Assembly: GCA_017996515.1 (NCBI GenBank)
Contig: JAGOGU010000007.1
Span: forward strand, 1-17,829
DNA from: Allobrachymonas sp.
GTDB lineage: Bacteria > Pseudomonadota > Gammaproteobacteria > Burkholderiales > Burkholderiaceae_C
Length of the DNA stretch: 17,829 nt
Direction: 5' to 3'
Position numbers and translations under genes: made by a program. Positions 7,540 to 17,041 of this stretch are shown here, piece after piece. Below the pieces are notes generated by a model, which was not told the DNA's origin, did no database searches, and was given only the letters and a program-made list of their open reading frames with translations. Every line of letters begins with the position of its first letter. Positions within the stretch are counted from its first letter, which is position 1.

Positions 7540-8451
7540 GTGCGCAACTATACCCTCAAGCAAATCCAGACCTTCATGGAGGTGGCGCGCCAAGGCTCGG
7601 TCTCCAAGGCGGCCGAGCGGCTGTTTGTGACGCAGCCTGCTGTGTCGATGCATCTTCGCCAGCTCGAAGAAGCCTTTGGCGTGGCGCTGTTCGAGCCGCA
7701 TGGCCGTGGCATTCGGCTCACGGATGCAGGGCGCGCCTTTGCCAGCAGCACCATGCGCGTGATGGCCGAGTTGCACGAGTTGGAATCTCTCATGGCTGCG
7801 CACGCAGGCGCCAAAAAGGGGCGCTTTACGCTGGCTGTGGTCAGCACCGCCAAATACTTTGTGCCGATGCTGCTGGTGCGCTTTGCCGAGCTGCACCCCG
7901 ATGTGGAAGTGGTGCTGCGCATCGACAACCGCGAAAACGTGCTGGGCCTGCTGGCCCGCAGCGAGGCCGACCTGGTCATCATGGGCCGGGCACCCGCCAA
8001 TCTGGCGACCGAGGCCGTGCCTTTTGCCACCAACCCCCTGGGCATCATCGCGCCGCCGCAGCACGTACTGACCACGCGCCGCAACGTGCCATTTGCCACG
8101 CTGGCCGAACATGCCTTTGTGGTGCGGGAAGCAGGCTCGGGCACCCGCGCGGCGATGGAACGCCTGTTTGAGCAGCACGACTGCGCGCTCAAGGTCGCCA
8201 TGGAAATGCCCAGCAACGAAACCATCAAGCAGGCCGTGATGGCCGGCATGGGGCTGGGCTTCTTGTCGCTGCGCACGGTGCGCCAGGAGTTGGCGGGCGG
8301 CTATCTGGCCGTGCTTGATATCGAGGGCATGCCGCTGATCGGGCAATGGTACGTGACCCATCTGGCCGGCAAAACGCTGTCGCCCGCCGCGCGCGCCTTC
8401 AAGGGCTTTTTGATCGAGCAAGGCGGCGCACTGATGGATTCACGGCTGTAA
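7540..8451 (+). CDS. cbbR: LysR-type regulator of CO2 fixation genes, CbbR
   Basis: The 303-residue product has a LysR winged helix-turn-helix (residues 3-62: SVSKAAERLFVTQPAVSMHLRQLEEAFGVALFE) and a periplasmic-binding-like effector domain from about 95. CbbR-typical blocks include VSTAKYFVPMLL, NRENVLGLLARSEADLVIMGR and MAGMGLGFLSL. CbbR proteins sense metabolites such as RuBP, phosphoenolpyruvate or NADPH and activate cbb operons. The gene lies between two cbb units: divergent from cbbY and upstream of cbbM. The GTG at 7540 is the only sensible start and gives the family N-terminus MRNYTLKQI. No Shine-Dalgarno precedes it, and a dyad operator ends 9 nt upstream, so translation may be inefficient or leaderless. 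Identity as CbbR is strong; the effector is unknown. Confidence 0.95.
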   Translation: MRNYTLKQIQTFMEVARQGSVSKAAERLFVTQPAVSMHLRQLEEAFGVALFEPHGRGIRLTDAGRAFASSTMRVMAELHELESLMAAHAGAKKGRFTLAVVSTAKYFVPMLLVRFAELHPDVEVVLRIDNRENVLGLLARSEADLVIMGRAPANLATEAVPFATNPLGIIAPPQHVLTTRRNVPFATLAEHAFVVREAGSGTRAAMERLFEQHDCALKVAMEMPSNETIKQAVMAGMGLGFLSLRTVRQELAGGYLAVLDIEGMPLIGQWYVTHLAGKTLSPAARAFKGFLIEQGGALMDSRL

Positions 8452-8481
8452 GGGCAGCGTGCCCCGGGCTTGGTCGGCCTT

Positions 8482-8503
8482 ATCATCAATAAAAATTGAT
8501 GAT
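8482..8503. promoter_or_regulatory. CbbR operator of cbbM: ATCATCAAT-N4-ATTGATGAT
   Basis: A perfect inverted repeat with 9-base arms (8482-8490, 8495-8503) around AAAA lies in an AT-rich stretch between cbbR and cbbM. Its centre (8492.5) is 52.5 nt upstream of the cbbM -10, or about -64 from the expected transcription start, where LysR-type proteins place their recognition site. It contains T-N12-A, close to the T-N11-A LysR consensus. That CbbR binds it is inferred from position and the matching site at 7515-7530. Confidence 0.75.
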
Positions 8504-8521
8504 TAGAAAAATATATTTGAC

Positions 8522-8550
8522 TTTACCTGATGAGTGAAGCGCGCTACAGT
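8522..8550 (+). promoter_or_regulatory. cbbM promoter
   Basis: The -35 TTTACC (8522-8527) is followed by a 17-nt spacer and the -10 TACAGT (8545-8550), predicting transcription from about 8557 and a leader near 48 nt. The -10 is identical to that of the divergent cbbY operon. An upstream TTGACT at 8516 would need a 23-nt spacer to the same -10 and is less likely. AAGGAG precedes the cbbM ATG by about 8 nt. Confidence 0.65.
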
Positions 8551-8604
8551 GGCTGCCATCAACCACCCCTAGTCGCATTCTGCATTCTGTCAAGGAGTTA
8601 CCTC

Positions 8605-9987
8605 ATGGACCAATCCAACCGCTACGCCGATTTGAGCCTCAAAGAGGCCGATCTGATCGCCGGCGGGCGTCACATTCTGTGCGCCTACAAAATGAAGCCC
8701 AAGGCCGGTCTCGGCTATCTGGAAGCGGCGGCGCACTTTGCCGCCGAATCGTCCACCGGCACCAATGTGGAAGTTTCCACCACCGACGATTTCACCAAGG
8801 GCATCGACGCACTGGTGTACCACATCGACGAGGCGACCGAAGACATGCGCATCGCCTACCCGCTGGAGCTGTTTGACCGCAACATGCTCGACGGGCGCAT
8901 GATGATGGTGAGCTTTTTGACGTTGACCATCGGCAACAACCAAGGCATGGGCGACATCGAGTACGCCAAGATGATCGACTTTTACATGCCGCGCCGCGCC
9001 ATCGAGCTGTTTGACGGCCCTGCCAAAGACATTTCCGATCTGTGGCGCATTCTGGGTCGCCCCGTCAAAGACGGCGGCTACATCAGCGGCACCATTATCA
9101 AACCCAAGCTGGGCCTACGCCCCGAGCCGTTTGCCCAAGCGGCCTACGAATTCTGGCTGGGCGGCGACTTCATCAAAAATGACGAGCCCCAGGGCAACCA
9201 GACCTTTGCCCCCCTGAAGCAGACCATTCCGCTGGTGGCTGACGCCATGAAGCGCGCCATGGACAAAACCGGCGAGGCCAAACTGTTCTCGGCCAACATC
9301 ACGGCCGACGACCATTACGAAATGCTCGCCCGCGGCGAATTCATCCTGCAAGCCTTTGGCTCGGATGCCGACAAGGTGGCCTTCCTGGTCGATGGCTATG
9401 TGGGCGGCCCCGGCATGATCACCACTGCGCGCCGCAACTTCCCCAACCAGTATCTGCACTACCACCGCGCGGGCCACGGCGCCGTAACCAGCCCCAGCAG
9501 CAAGCGCGGCTACACCGCCTATGTGCTGGCCAAGATGAGCCGCCTGCAAGGCGCATCGGGCATCCACGTAGGCACCATGGGCTACGGCAAGATGGAAGGC
9601 GAAAAAGACGACCGCGCCATTGCCTACATCATCGAGCGCGACAGCTACACCGGCCCCATCTACCACCAGGAGTGGTACGGCATGAAGCCCACCACGCCGA
9701 TCATCAGCGGCGGCATGAATGCGCTGCGCCTGCCGGGCTTCTTCAAGAACCTGGGGCACGGCAACGTCGTCAACACCGCGGGCGGCGGCAGCTACGGCCA
9801 CGTGGACAGCCCCGCAGCCGGTGCGCGCTCGCTGCGCCAGGCCTACGAGTGCTGGAAGGCCGGTGCCGACCCGATCGAATGGGCCAAGCAGCACCGCGAA
9901 TTTGCCCGCGCCTTTGTTTCGTTCCCGAAAGACGCCGACGCCATCTACCCCGGCTGGCGCGAAAAACTGGGCGCTGCGGCGCAATAA
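8605..9987 (+). CDS. cbbM: Ribulose-1,5-bisphosphate carboxylase/oxygenase, form II
   Basis: The 460-residue protein is a form II RubisCO, the large-subunit-only type. Key residues fall at the same numbers as in the Rhodospirillum rubrum enzyme: K166 in GTIIKPKLG; and the carbamylated K191 with metal ligands D193 and E194 in [14 protein letters not shown]. The HRAGHGA histidine and the loop-6 lysine in [12 protein letters not shown] follow. It fixes CO2 onto RuBP made by PrkB. The ATG at 8605 is chosen because AAGGAG precedes it and the N-terminus [12 protein letters not shown] is family-like. The frame extends upstream to 8530, through the promoter. A strong terminator follows, so it is probably monocistronic. 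No cbbQ or cbbO activase genes follow it here. Confidence 0.98.
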   Translation: MDQSNRYADLSLKEADLIAGGRHILCAYKMKPKAGLGYLEAAAHFAAESSTGTNVEVSTTDDFTKGIDALVYHIDEATEDMRIAYPLELFDRNMLDGRMMMVSFLTLTIGNNQGMGDIEYAKMIDFYMPRRAIELFDGPAKDISDLWRILGRPVKDGGYISGTIIKPKLGLRPEPFAQAAYEFWLGGDFIKNDEPQGNQTFAPLKQTIPLVADAMKRAMDKTGEAKLFSANITADDHYEMLARGEFILQAFGSDADKVAFLVDGYVGGPGMITTARRNFPNQYLHYHRAGHGAVTSPSSKRGYTAYVLAKMSRLQGASGIHVGTMGYGKMEGEKDDRAIAYIIERDSYTGPIYHQEWYGMKPTTPIISGGMNALRLPGFFKNLGHGNVVNTAGGGSYGHVDSPAAGARSLRQAYECWKAGADPIEWAKQHREFARAFVSFPKDADAIYPGWREKLGAAAQ

Positions 9988-10102
9988 GCGCCCATGCCAA
10001 ACAGTGTTGGCGCGATTGACCGGGCGACCGGGCATTAGCCGGACACTGGCGCATGCAAGCCTTTGCCCGTGCGTCGGTGCCGGTTGTCGGCACCAATACC
10101 TC

Positions 10103-10136
10103 CCAACCCCGGCCACCCACCGGGGTTGGTTTTTTT
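10103..10136 (+). terminator. Intrinsic terminator of cbbM
   Basis: Perfect 10-bp arms CCAACCCCGG (10103-10112) and CCGGGGTTGG (10120-10129) with a 7-nt loop are followed by seven T residues (10130-10136). This is a strong rho-independent terminator 116 nt after the cbbM stop codon, isolating cbbM from ribD. Confidence 0.93.
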
Positions 10137-10168
10137 CGGGGTTGTTTTTTGAGCATCCGCCGCGCGGC

Positions 10169-10203
10169 GCAGCATGTTGTGCATGCACGGTTCGTCATGC
10201 TGC
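10169..10203. repeat. Nested inverted repeat upstream of ribD
   Basis: GCAGCATG (10169-10176) and CATGCTGC (10196-10203) form an 8-bp inverted repeat. Between the arms lies a 10-bp palindrome, GTGCATGCAC (10179-10188). The element sits 68-102 nt before the ribD start. It is not an FMN riboswitch: that aptamer's conserved blocks are absent. The arms share GCAGCAT with the dyad upstream of cnoX (788-813). The role is unknown; a regulatory dyad is possible. Confidence 0.5.
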
Positions 10204-10270
10204 GTATCGCATGCGCCGCCCAGCCTGCGCCCCTGTAAAAACAAGGTCTATCAAGAGATAATCCATAGCC

Positions 10271-11932
10271 ATGGAACATTTCACCTTGGCGCTGCAATTG
10301 GCGCAACAGTCCACCGGCTGGAGCAGCCCCAACCCGCGCGTGGGCTGCGTCATCGTTTCGGCCAACGGCCAGATGATTGGCAGCGGCTACACCCAGCGGC
10401 CCGGGCAGCCGCATGCCGAAATCATGGCGCTGCACGATGTGGCCAACCGGGGCGCATCGCCCGCGGGCAGCACGGTGTACGTCACGCTGGAGCCTTGCTC
10501 GCACTACGGCCGCACCCCGCCCTGTTGCGACGCCCTGATCAGCGCAGGCGTTGCCAAAGTGGTGGTGGCCTTGCAAGACCCCAACCCGCTCGTATCGGGC
10601 AAAGGCATGGAGCGGCTGCGCACAGCGGGCATCGAAGTGGAACTGCTCGCGCCCGATTCTGACATCGCCCGCGCCGCACGCGAACTCAATATTGGCTTCG
10701 TGCATCGCATGCAGCATGGCCGCCCGTGGGTGCGGCTTAAAACCGCCACCTCGCTCGATGGCCGCACGGCCCTGCCCAACGGCAACAGCCTGTGGATCAC
10801 CGATGCCACCGCCCGCGCCGATGTGCAGCACTGGCGCGCCCGCGCCTGCGCCATCCTGACCGGCGTGGGCACCGTGCTGCACGACAACCCCTTGCTCAAC
10901 CTGCGCCTGTCGCAACAGCCGCAGCCCCCCCAGCCCCCTTTGTTTGTGCTGGATAGCCAACTGCGCACGCCCCCCACGGCGCGCATCCTGGGCGTGCCCG
11001 ATCGCAAAGTGTGGCTGTGCGCCAGCCAAACCCATCAGGCCAAACTGACCCAGCGCGCCGCCGCCTTGCAAGCCACCGGCGCGCACATTTTGTGGCTGCC
11101 CGCCAACACGCACGACAAGCCCTGCCTGCACGCCCTGCTGCAAGAGCTGGGGCGGCTCGACATCAACGAGCTGCACGTGGAAGCAGGCGCCACCCTCAAT
11201 GGCGCCCTGTTGCGGCACGGGCATGTGGACGAAATCCTGGCCTATATCGCCCCCATGCTGCTGGGCCCAGGGCAACCACTGGCCGCCTTGCCCGCCATGA
11301 CCGATCTGGGCACGGCCACGCGTTGGCAACTGCACGAAGCCCGCACGCTGGGCAACGATATGCGCCTGCGTTTGCGCCCACCGGCCGCAGCGGCAGCAGC
11401 CGCATCCACCCAAGCCGACAGCGCGGCTTATGCGCCCACGGCGAGCCTGTTCCCGGCACCGTCCACGCACGGCGGCGATACGCCCTTTGGCAAAAAAGCC
11501 ATCGAGGCCGAAATCACCACCCTGTTCGATAACTGGAACACCGCCCTGCAAAAAGGCGACCCCAAAACCCTGGTTGATCTGTACGACCAGGACGCCATCC
11601 TGCTGCCCACCGTATCGAACATTCCGCGCCGCACGCATGCCGAAATCGAAGACTACTTCGAGCACTTCATGGCGCGGCATCCGGTATGCACCATCGATCT
11701 GCGCCACGTGCAAATCGGCTACAACCAGGCGGTTGTTTCCGGCCTGTACACCTTCACGTTCGAAGGCAGCGACGAGAAGATACGGGCCCGCTACACCTAC
11801 ACCTACCGCTGGAATGGCAAAGAGTGGAAAATCTCCAGCCACCACTCATCAGCCATGCCCGAAAAGCCCGAGACCAACACCCCCCTGATCGACGCGCGTT
11901 GCTCGCAACTGCGCGCTATTTCTCTCACATGA
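10271..11932 (+). CDS. ribD: RibD deaminase/reductase fused to a SnoaL/DUF4440-like domain
   Basis: The product has 553 residues, against roughly 370 for ordinary RibD. Residues 1-145 are the deaminase, with zinc ligands H48 (HAE), C76 (EPC) and C85 (PPC). Residues 150-370 are the reductase (KTATSLDGRTALPNG, ILTGVGTVLHDNP, HVEAGATLNGALL). Together they carry out the second and third steps of riboflavin synthesis. An Ala/Pro/Ser/Thr-rich linker (about 371-407) leads to residues 408-533, a SnoaL-like (SgcJ/EcaC, DUF4440) domain (LFDNWNTALQKGDPKTLVDLYD; YRWNGKEWKISSHHSSAMPEKP). There is no stop or frameshift between the parts. The added domain is 70% identical to the neighbouring lipoprotein but lacks its signal peptide, so it should be cytosolic. 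Its effect on RibD is unknown. Confidence 0.93.
   Translation: MEHFTLALQLAQQSTGWSSPNPRVGCVIVSANGQMIGSGYTQRPGQPHAEIMALHDVANRGASPAGSTVYVTLEPCSHYGRTPPCCDALISAGVAKVVVALQDPNPLVSGKGMERLRTAGIEVELLAPDSDIARAARELNIGFVHRMQHGRPWVRLKTATSLDGRTALPNGNSLWITDATARADVQHWRARACAILTGVGTVLHDNPLLNLRLSQQPQPPQPPLFVLDSQLRTPPTARILGVPDRKVWLCASQTHQAKLTQRAAALQATGAHILWLPANTHDKPCLHALLQELGRLDINELHVEAGATLNGALLRHGHVDEILAYIAPMLLGPGQPLAALPAMTDLGTATRWQLHEARTLGNDMRLRLRPPAAAAAAASTQADSAAYAPTASLFPAPSTHGGDTPFGKKAIEAEITTLFDNWNTALQKGDPKTLVDLYDQDAILLPTVSNIPRRTHAEIEDYFEHFMARHPVCTIDLRHVQIGYNQAVVSGLYTFTFEGSDEKIRARYTYTYRWNGKEWKISSHHSSAMPEKPETNTPLIDARCSQLRAISLT
11492..11869 (+). repeat. Duplicated SnoaL-like domain, copy 1 (inside ribD)
   Basis: This 378-nt segment (ribD codons 408-533) aligns without gaps to 12409-12786. 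By my hand count 88 of 126 residues are identical. The longest exact nucleotide run is 34 nt (11786-11819 against 12703-12736), and shorter exact runs cover CTGCTGCCCACCGTATCG and the WNTALQ codons. The high DNA identity suggests a recent tandem duplication or continuing gene conversion. Confidence 0.9.
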
Positions 11933-11949
11933 AGCGCGACCCGCCCACG

Positions 11950-11978
11950 CCCGCCCAGCCTGCGGCGGTGGGTTTTTT
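11950..11978 (+). terminator. Probable intrinsic terminator of ribD
   Basis: CCCGCC (11950-11955) can pair with GGTGGG (11967-11972, one G-U pair), and six T residues follow. Alternative GC-rich pairings with the preceding ACCCGCCCACG are possible. It lies 18 nt after the ribD stop codon. Confidence 0.7.
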
Positions 11979-12291
11979 CATGTCCCTTTTCCTTGTGCTC
12001 TGGCAAAGTTGGGCGCTTGCGCTGCAAGCCGTGCAAATTGCAGCGGCAGTGTTTCTCGACATGCATCGTATGGGCGCCTTATCAGGAGACTTTCCCGTAC
12101 CTCAGGGCTCTCCACTCTCCATACTTTAGATACAAGAATTACTTTTTTCTGAAGCCAAAGTTACAAAATCGCCGATACAGTGGAGCCCGTCTCGCACCAA
12201 TGGGGATTCGGATTCTTTCATCCCTTTTGTGCAAGCTCTTTCGCTCCAGATTCTCTTCTGGATGTGTTGAACCATTCATACAGGAATCATC
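11979..12291 (+). other. Gene-free stretch upstream of the lipoprotein gene
   Basis: Apart from the ribD terminator just before it, I see no convincing gene here. The part around 12121-12170 is AT-rich (ATACTTTAGATACAAGAATT, then TTTTTTC) and probably carries the lipoprotein promoter, but no hexamer pair with good spacing stands out. ACAGGA lies about 10 nt before the lipoprotein ATG and is its likely ribosome site. Confidence 0.5.
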
Positions 12292-12804
12292 ATGCAAAAA
12301 TTCTTCAACCTCTCGGCTGGCGTTTTGGCCATCGCCGCTGTAGCCGGCTGCTCTACCAGCAACTCCAAAACCGCCGTTCAGCCTGGCAACACCAACGCCC
12401 CCGTCTGCAAACAAGCGACCGAAGCAGAAATCGCTTCCCTGTTTGACCGTTGGAACACCGCCCTGCAAACAGGCAACCCCAAAGCCGTTGTCGCCCTGTA
12501 CGACGAAGGCTCCATCCTGCTGCCCACCGTATCGAACAAACCCCGCCTGACACCTGCCGAAAAAGAAGACTACTTCGTGCACTTCATGGCGGACAAACCC
12601 TCCGGCAAGATCGATCAGCGCCACATCCAAATCGACTGCAACAAAGCGGTTGACTCTGGCCTGTACACCTTCACATATGGCAAAACCGGCAAGAAAGTTC
12701 ACGCCCGCTACACCTACACCTACCGCTGGAATGGCAGCGAGTGGAAAATCTCCAGCCACCACTCTTCGGCCATGCCCGAAAAGCCAGGCGCTGCTGCGCA
12801 CTGA
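12292..12804 (+). CDS. Lipoprotein with SnoaL-like (SgcJ/EcaC, DUF4440) domain
   Basis: This is a 170-residue protein. A short signal peptide (MQKFFNLSAGVLAIAAVAGC) ends in a lipobox VAGC with C20 as the lipidated cysteine. Serine at +2 predicts the outer membrane by the usual Asp rule. After a flexible Ser/Thr/Asn stretch, residues 40-165 form an NTF2-fold SnoaL-like domain (LFDRWNTALQTGNPKAVVALYD, ILLPTVSN, RYTYTYRWNGSEWKISSHHSSAMPEKP). Such domains often bind small hydrophobic ligands or form dimers; no substrate is known here. It is the likely source of, or sister to, the domain at the end of ribD immediately upstream. It has its own ribosome site and a strong terminator, so it is probably monocistronic. 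Confidence 0.9.
   Translation: MQKFFNLSAGVLAIAAVAGCSTSNSKTAVQPGNTNAPVCKQATEAEIASLFDRWNTALQTGNPKAVVALYDEGSILLPTVSNKPRLTPAEKEDYFVHFMADKPSGKIDQRHIQIDCNKAVDSGLYTFTYGKTGKKVHARYTYTYRWNGSEWKISSHHSSAMPEKPGAAAH
12409..12786 (+). repeat. Duplicated SnoaL-like domain, copy 2 (inside the lipoprotein)
   Basis: This is the partner of 11492-11869, with 126 aligned codons and no gaps. The similarity ends sharply at MPEKP. After that the lipoprotein has only GAAAH, while ribD continues with a further 20 unrelated residues. The least conserved part is GKTGKKVH against EGSDEKIR. Confidence 0.9.
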
Positions 12805-12851
12805 CCTGAAGCGCACATGTCACGGCGTTAACGCCTGACACTAGCTCAAAA

Positions 12852-12890
12852 CAAAACCCGTATGTGTATTGCATACGGGTTTTGCTTTTT
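12852..12890. terminator. Bidirectional terminator between the lipoprotein gene and tpx
   Basis: Perfect 13-bp arms CAAAACCCGTATG (12852-12864) and CATACGGGTTTTG (12872-12884) around a 7-nt loop are followed by CTTTTT on the plus strand. On the minus strand the stem leads into TTTTG. It serves the two convergent genes. Confidence 0.92.
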
Positions 12891-12914
12891 CAAAAGCGCC
12901 AGAAGCGCCGCCGT

Positions 12915-13409
12915 TTACAACACGCGCAATGCGGCCTCGTAATCAGGCTCGTTGGCAATATCGGCCACCAGCTCGCCATGCAGCACCTGGTTGTTTGCGT
13001 CCAGCACCAGCACGGCGCGGGTGGTCAGCCCCTTCAAGGCGCTGCTGGCAATCTCCACGCCGTAATCGCGCGCAAAACTGCTGCGAAAGGTGGACAGCAT
13101 CACCACATTGTCGATCCCCTCTGCGCCACAAAAACGCGCCTGCGCAAACGGCAAATCGGCAGAAATGCACAGCACCACGGCATTGTGCAGCGCAGCGGCT
13201 TTTTCGTTGAAGGTGCGCACCGAGCGGGCGCACACGCCGGTATCAACGCTGGGGAAAATGTTCAAAATCTTGCGCTTGCCCGCAAAATCCGCCAACGTCT
13301 TGTCCGACAAATCGCCCGCGGCCAGACAAAAATCGGGGGCGCTGGCCCCCTGCTGCGGAAACGCGCCGCTGATCGCTACCGGGCGGCCTTGTTGTGTCAC
13401 TTGTGTCAT
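12915..13409 (-). CDS. tpx: Thiol peroxidase Tpx (atypical 2-Cys peroxiredoxin)
   Basis: This 164-residue peroxiredoxin has the peroxidatic cysteine C60 in [17 protein letters not shown] and the resolving cysteine C94 in FCGAEG, the same arrangement as E. coli Tpx (C61 and C95). The N-terminal [13 protein letters not shown] and the terminal block [18 protein letters not shown] also match. Tpx reduces hydrogen peroxide and small organic peroxides using thioredoxin. The ATG at 13409 is backed by AAGGA about 8 nt upstream. It stands alone, convergent with the lipoprotein gene and divergent from the tRNA gene. The subfamily is certain. Confidence 0.97.
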   Translation of the reverse strand: MTQVTQQGRPVAISGAFPQQGASAPDFCLAAGDLSDKTLADFAGKRKILNIFPSVDTGVCARSVRTFNEKAAALHNAVVLCISADLPFAQARFCGAEGIDNVVMLSTFRSSFARDYGVEIASSALKGLTTRAVLVLDANNQVLHGELVADIANEPDYEAALRVL

Positions 13410-13505
13410 GAAATATCCTTTGAATCCATCAATCCGCGCAAACTGGCCGCTTCAGCGGCTGTTGCGCACTTGCACGCCATGTTAGCGGAAACTGCGCATC
13501 GCCGC

Positions 13506-13533
13506 TTTTCAGCCGCGCGAAAGCCGTTATAAT
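13506..13533 (+). promoter_or_regulatory. Promoter of the tRNA-Met gene
   Basis: A consensus -10 TATAAT (13528-13533) lies 16 nt after TTTTCA (13506-13511), a modest -35. The GC-rich bases just after the -10 (TCTGCGC) look like the discriminator of stable-RNA promoters under stringent control. Transcription would begin only a few bases before the mature tRNA. Confidence 0.75.
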
Positions 13534-13545
13534 TCTGCGCTTACC

Positions 13546-13622
13546 GGTGGTATAGCTCAGATGGTTAGAGCGTGGGATTCATAACCCCAAGGTCGGTGGT
13601 TCGATTCCACCTACCACCACCA
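13546..13622 (+). tRNA. tRNA-Met (CAU anticodon), elongator type
   Basis: The 77-nt gene folds as a cloverleaf. The acceptor is GGTGGTA/TACCACC, the D stem GCTC/GAGC, the anticodon loop TTCATAA, and the T arm GGTGG-TTCGATT-CCACC. CCA is encoded at 13620-13622. The 1:72 pair is G:C, so it is not an initiator, which would have an unpaired C:A there. A tRNA-Ile2 with modified CAU cannot be ruled out from the anticodon alone. The anticodon stem has an A:C mismatch at 31:39. Confidence 0.96.
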
Positions 13623-13630
13623 AACTTTGC

Positions 13631-13660
13631 AATCCCAACCCTTGCGGTTGGGATTTTTTT
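13631..13660 (+). terminator. Intrinsic terminator of the tRNA gene
   Basis: AATCCCAACC (13631-13640) pairs perfectly with GGTTGGGATT (13646-13655) around a 5-nt loop and runs into T residues to 13660. It begins 8 nt after the encoded CCA. Confidence 0.93.
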
Positions 13661-13746
13661 ATGCGTGCTTTACCGCTCCGCTTTTTCACTGCTTGTAATC
13701 GCTCGCGCAGCCGCCTCCTTCGCCGCACTCTGCGCCTTACTTCGCA

Positions 13747-16938
<3,192 letters not shown>

Positions 16939-16941
16939 GGC

Positions 16942-17040
16942 TCAGTTTCCTTGATCCCAGTCTTGACCTCTGGTTGTGGATGCGAAAAGCGCGGCCCTTG
17001 TTGCGTCTGCCCAGCGCACGCGCTCGGTAAAGAAGGCCAT
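16942..17040 (-). CDS. 32-residue ORF coupled between the ATPase remnant and hsdR
   Basis: The ATG begins one base after the upstream stop (TGAGATG), and its own TGA lies 3 nt before the hsdR ATG (TGAGCCATG). GGAGG stands about 9 nt before its start, a good ribosome site. The peptide begins MAFFTERVRW and ends DWDQGN; its first residues resemble the HsdR start (MAFLSE). I do not recognise it. It could be a real small protein, a translational-coupling leader, or a relic of a duplicated hsdR 5' end. Supported by signals and spacing only. Confidence 0.4.
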   Translation of the reverse strand: MAFFTERVRWADATRAALFASTTRGQDWDQGN

Positions 17041-17041
17041 C

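Noticed and set aside
8516..8550. TTGACT at 8516 as the cbbM -35
   Set aside because: Its spacing to TACAGT is far too long; TTTACC at 8522 gives 17 nt and matches the cbbY promoter geometry.
8530..8604. Upstream in-frame extension of cbbM to 8530
   Set aside because: It would begin inside the promoter spacer, has no ribosome site and would add 25 residues not found in form II enzymes.
10137..10270. FMN riboswitch upstream of ribD
   Set aside because: The conserved FMN aptamer blocks are not present; only a simple inverted repeat is seen.
9770..11845. Minus-strand 691-codon open frame
   Set aside because: It is the antisense of ribD and the end of cbbM, crosses the cbbM terminator, and has no recognisable domain.
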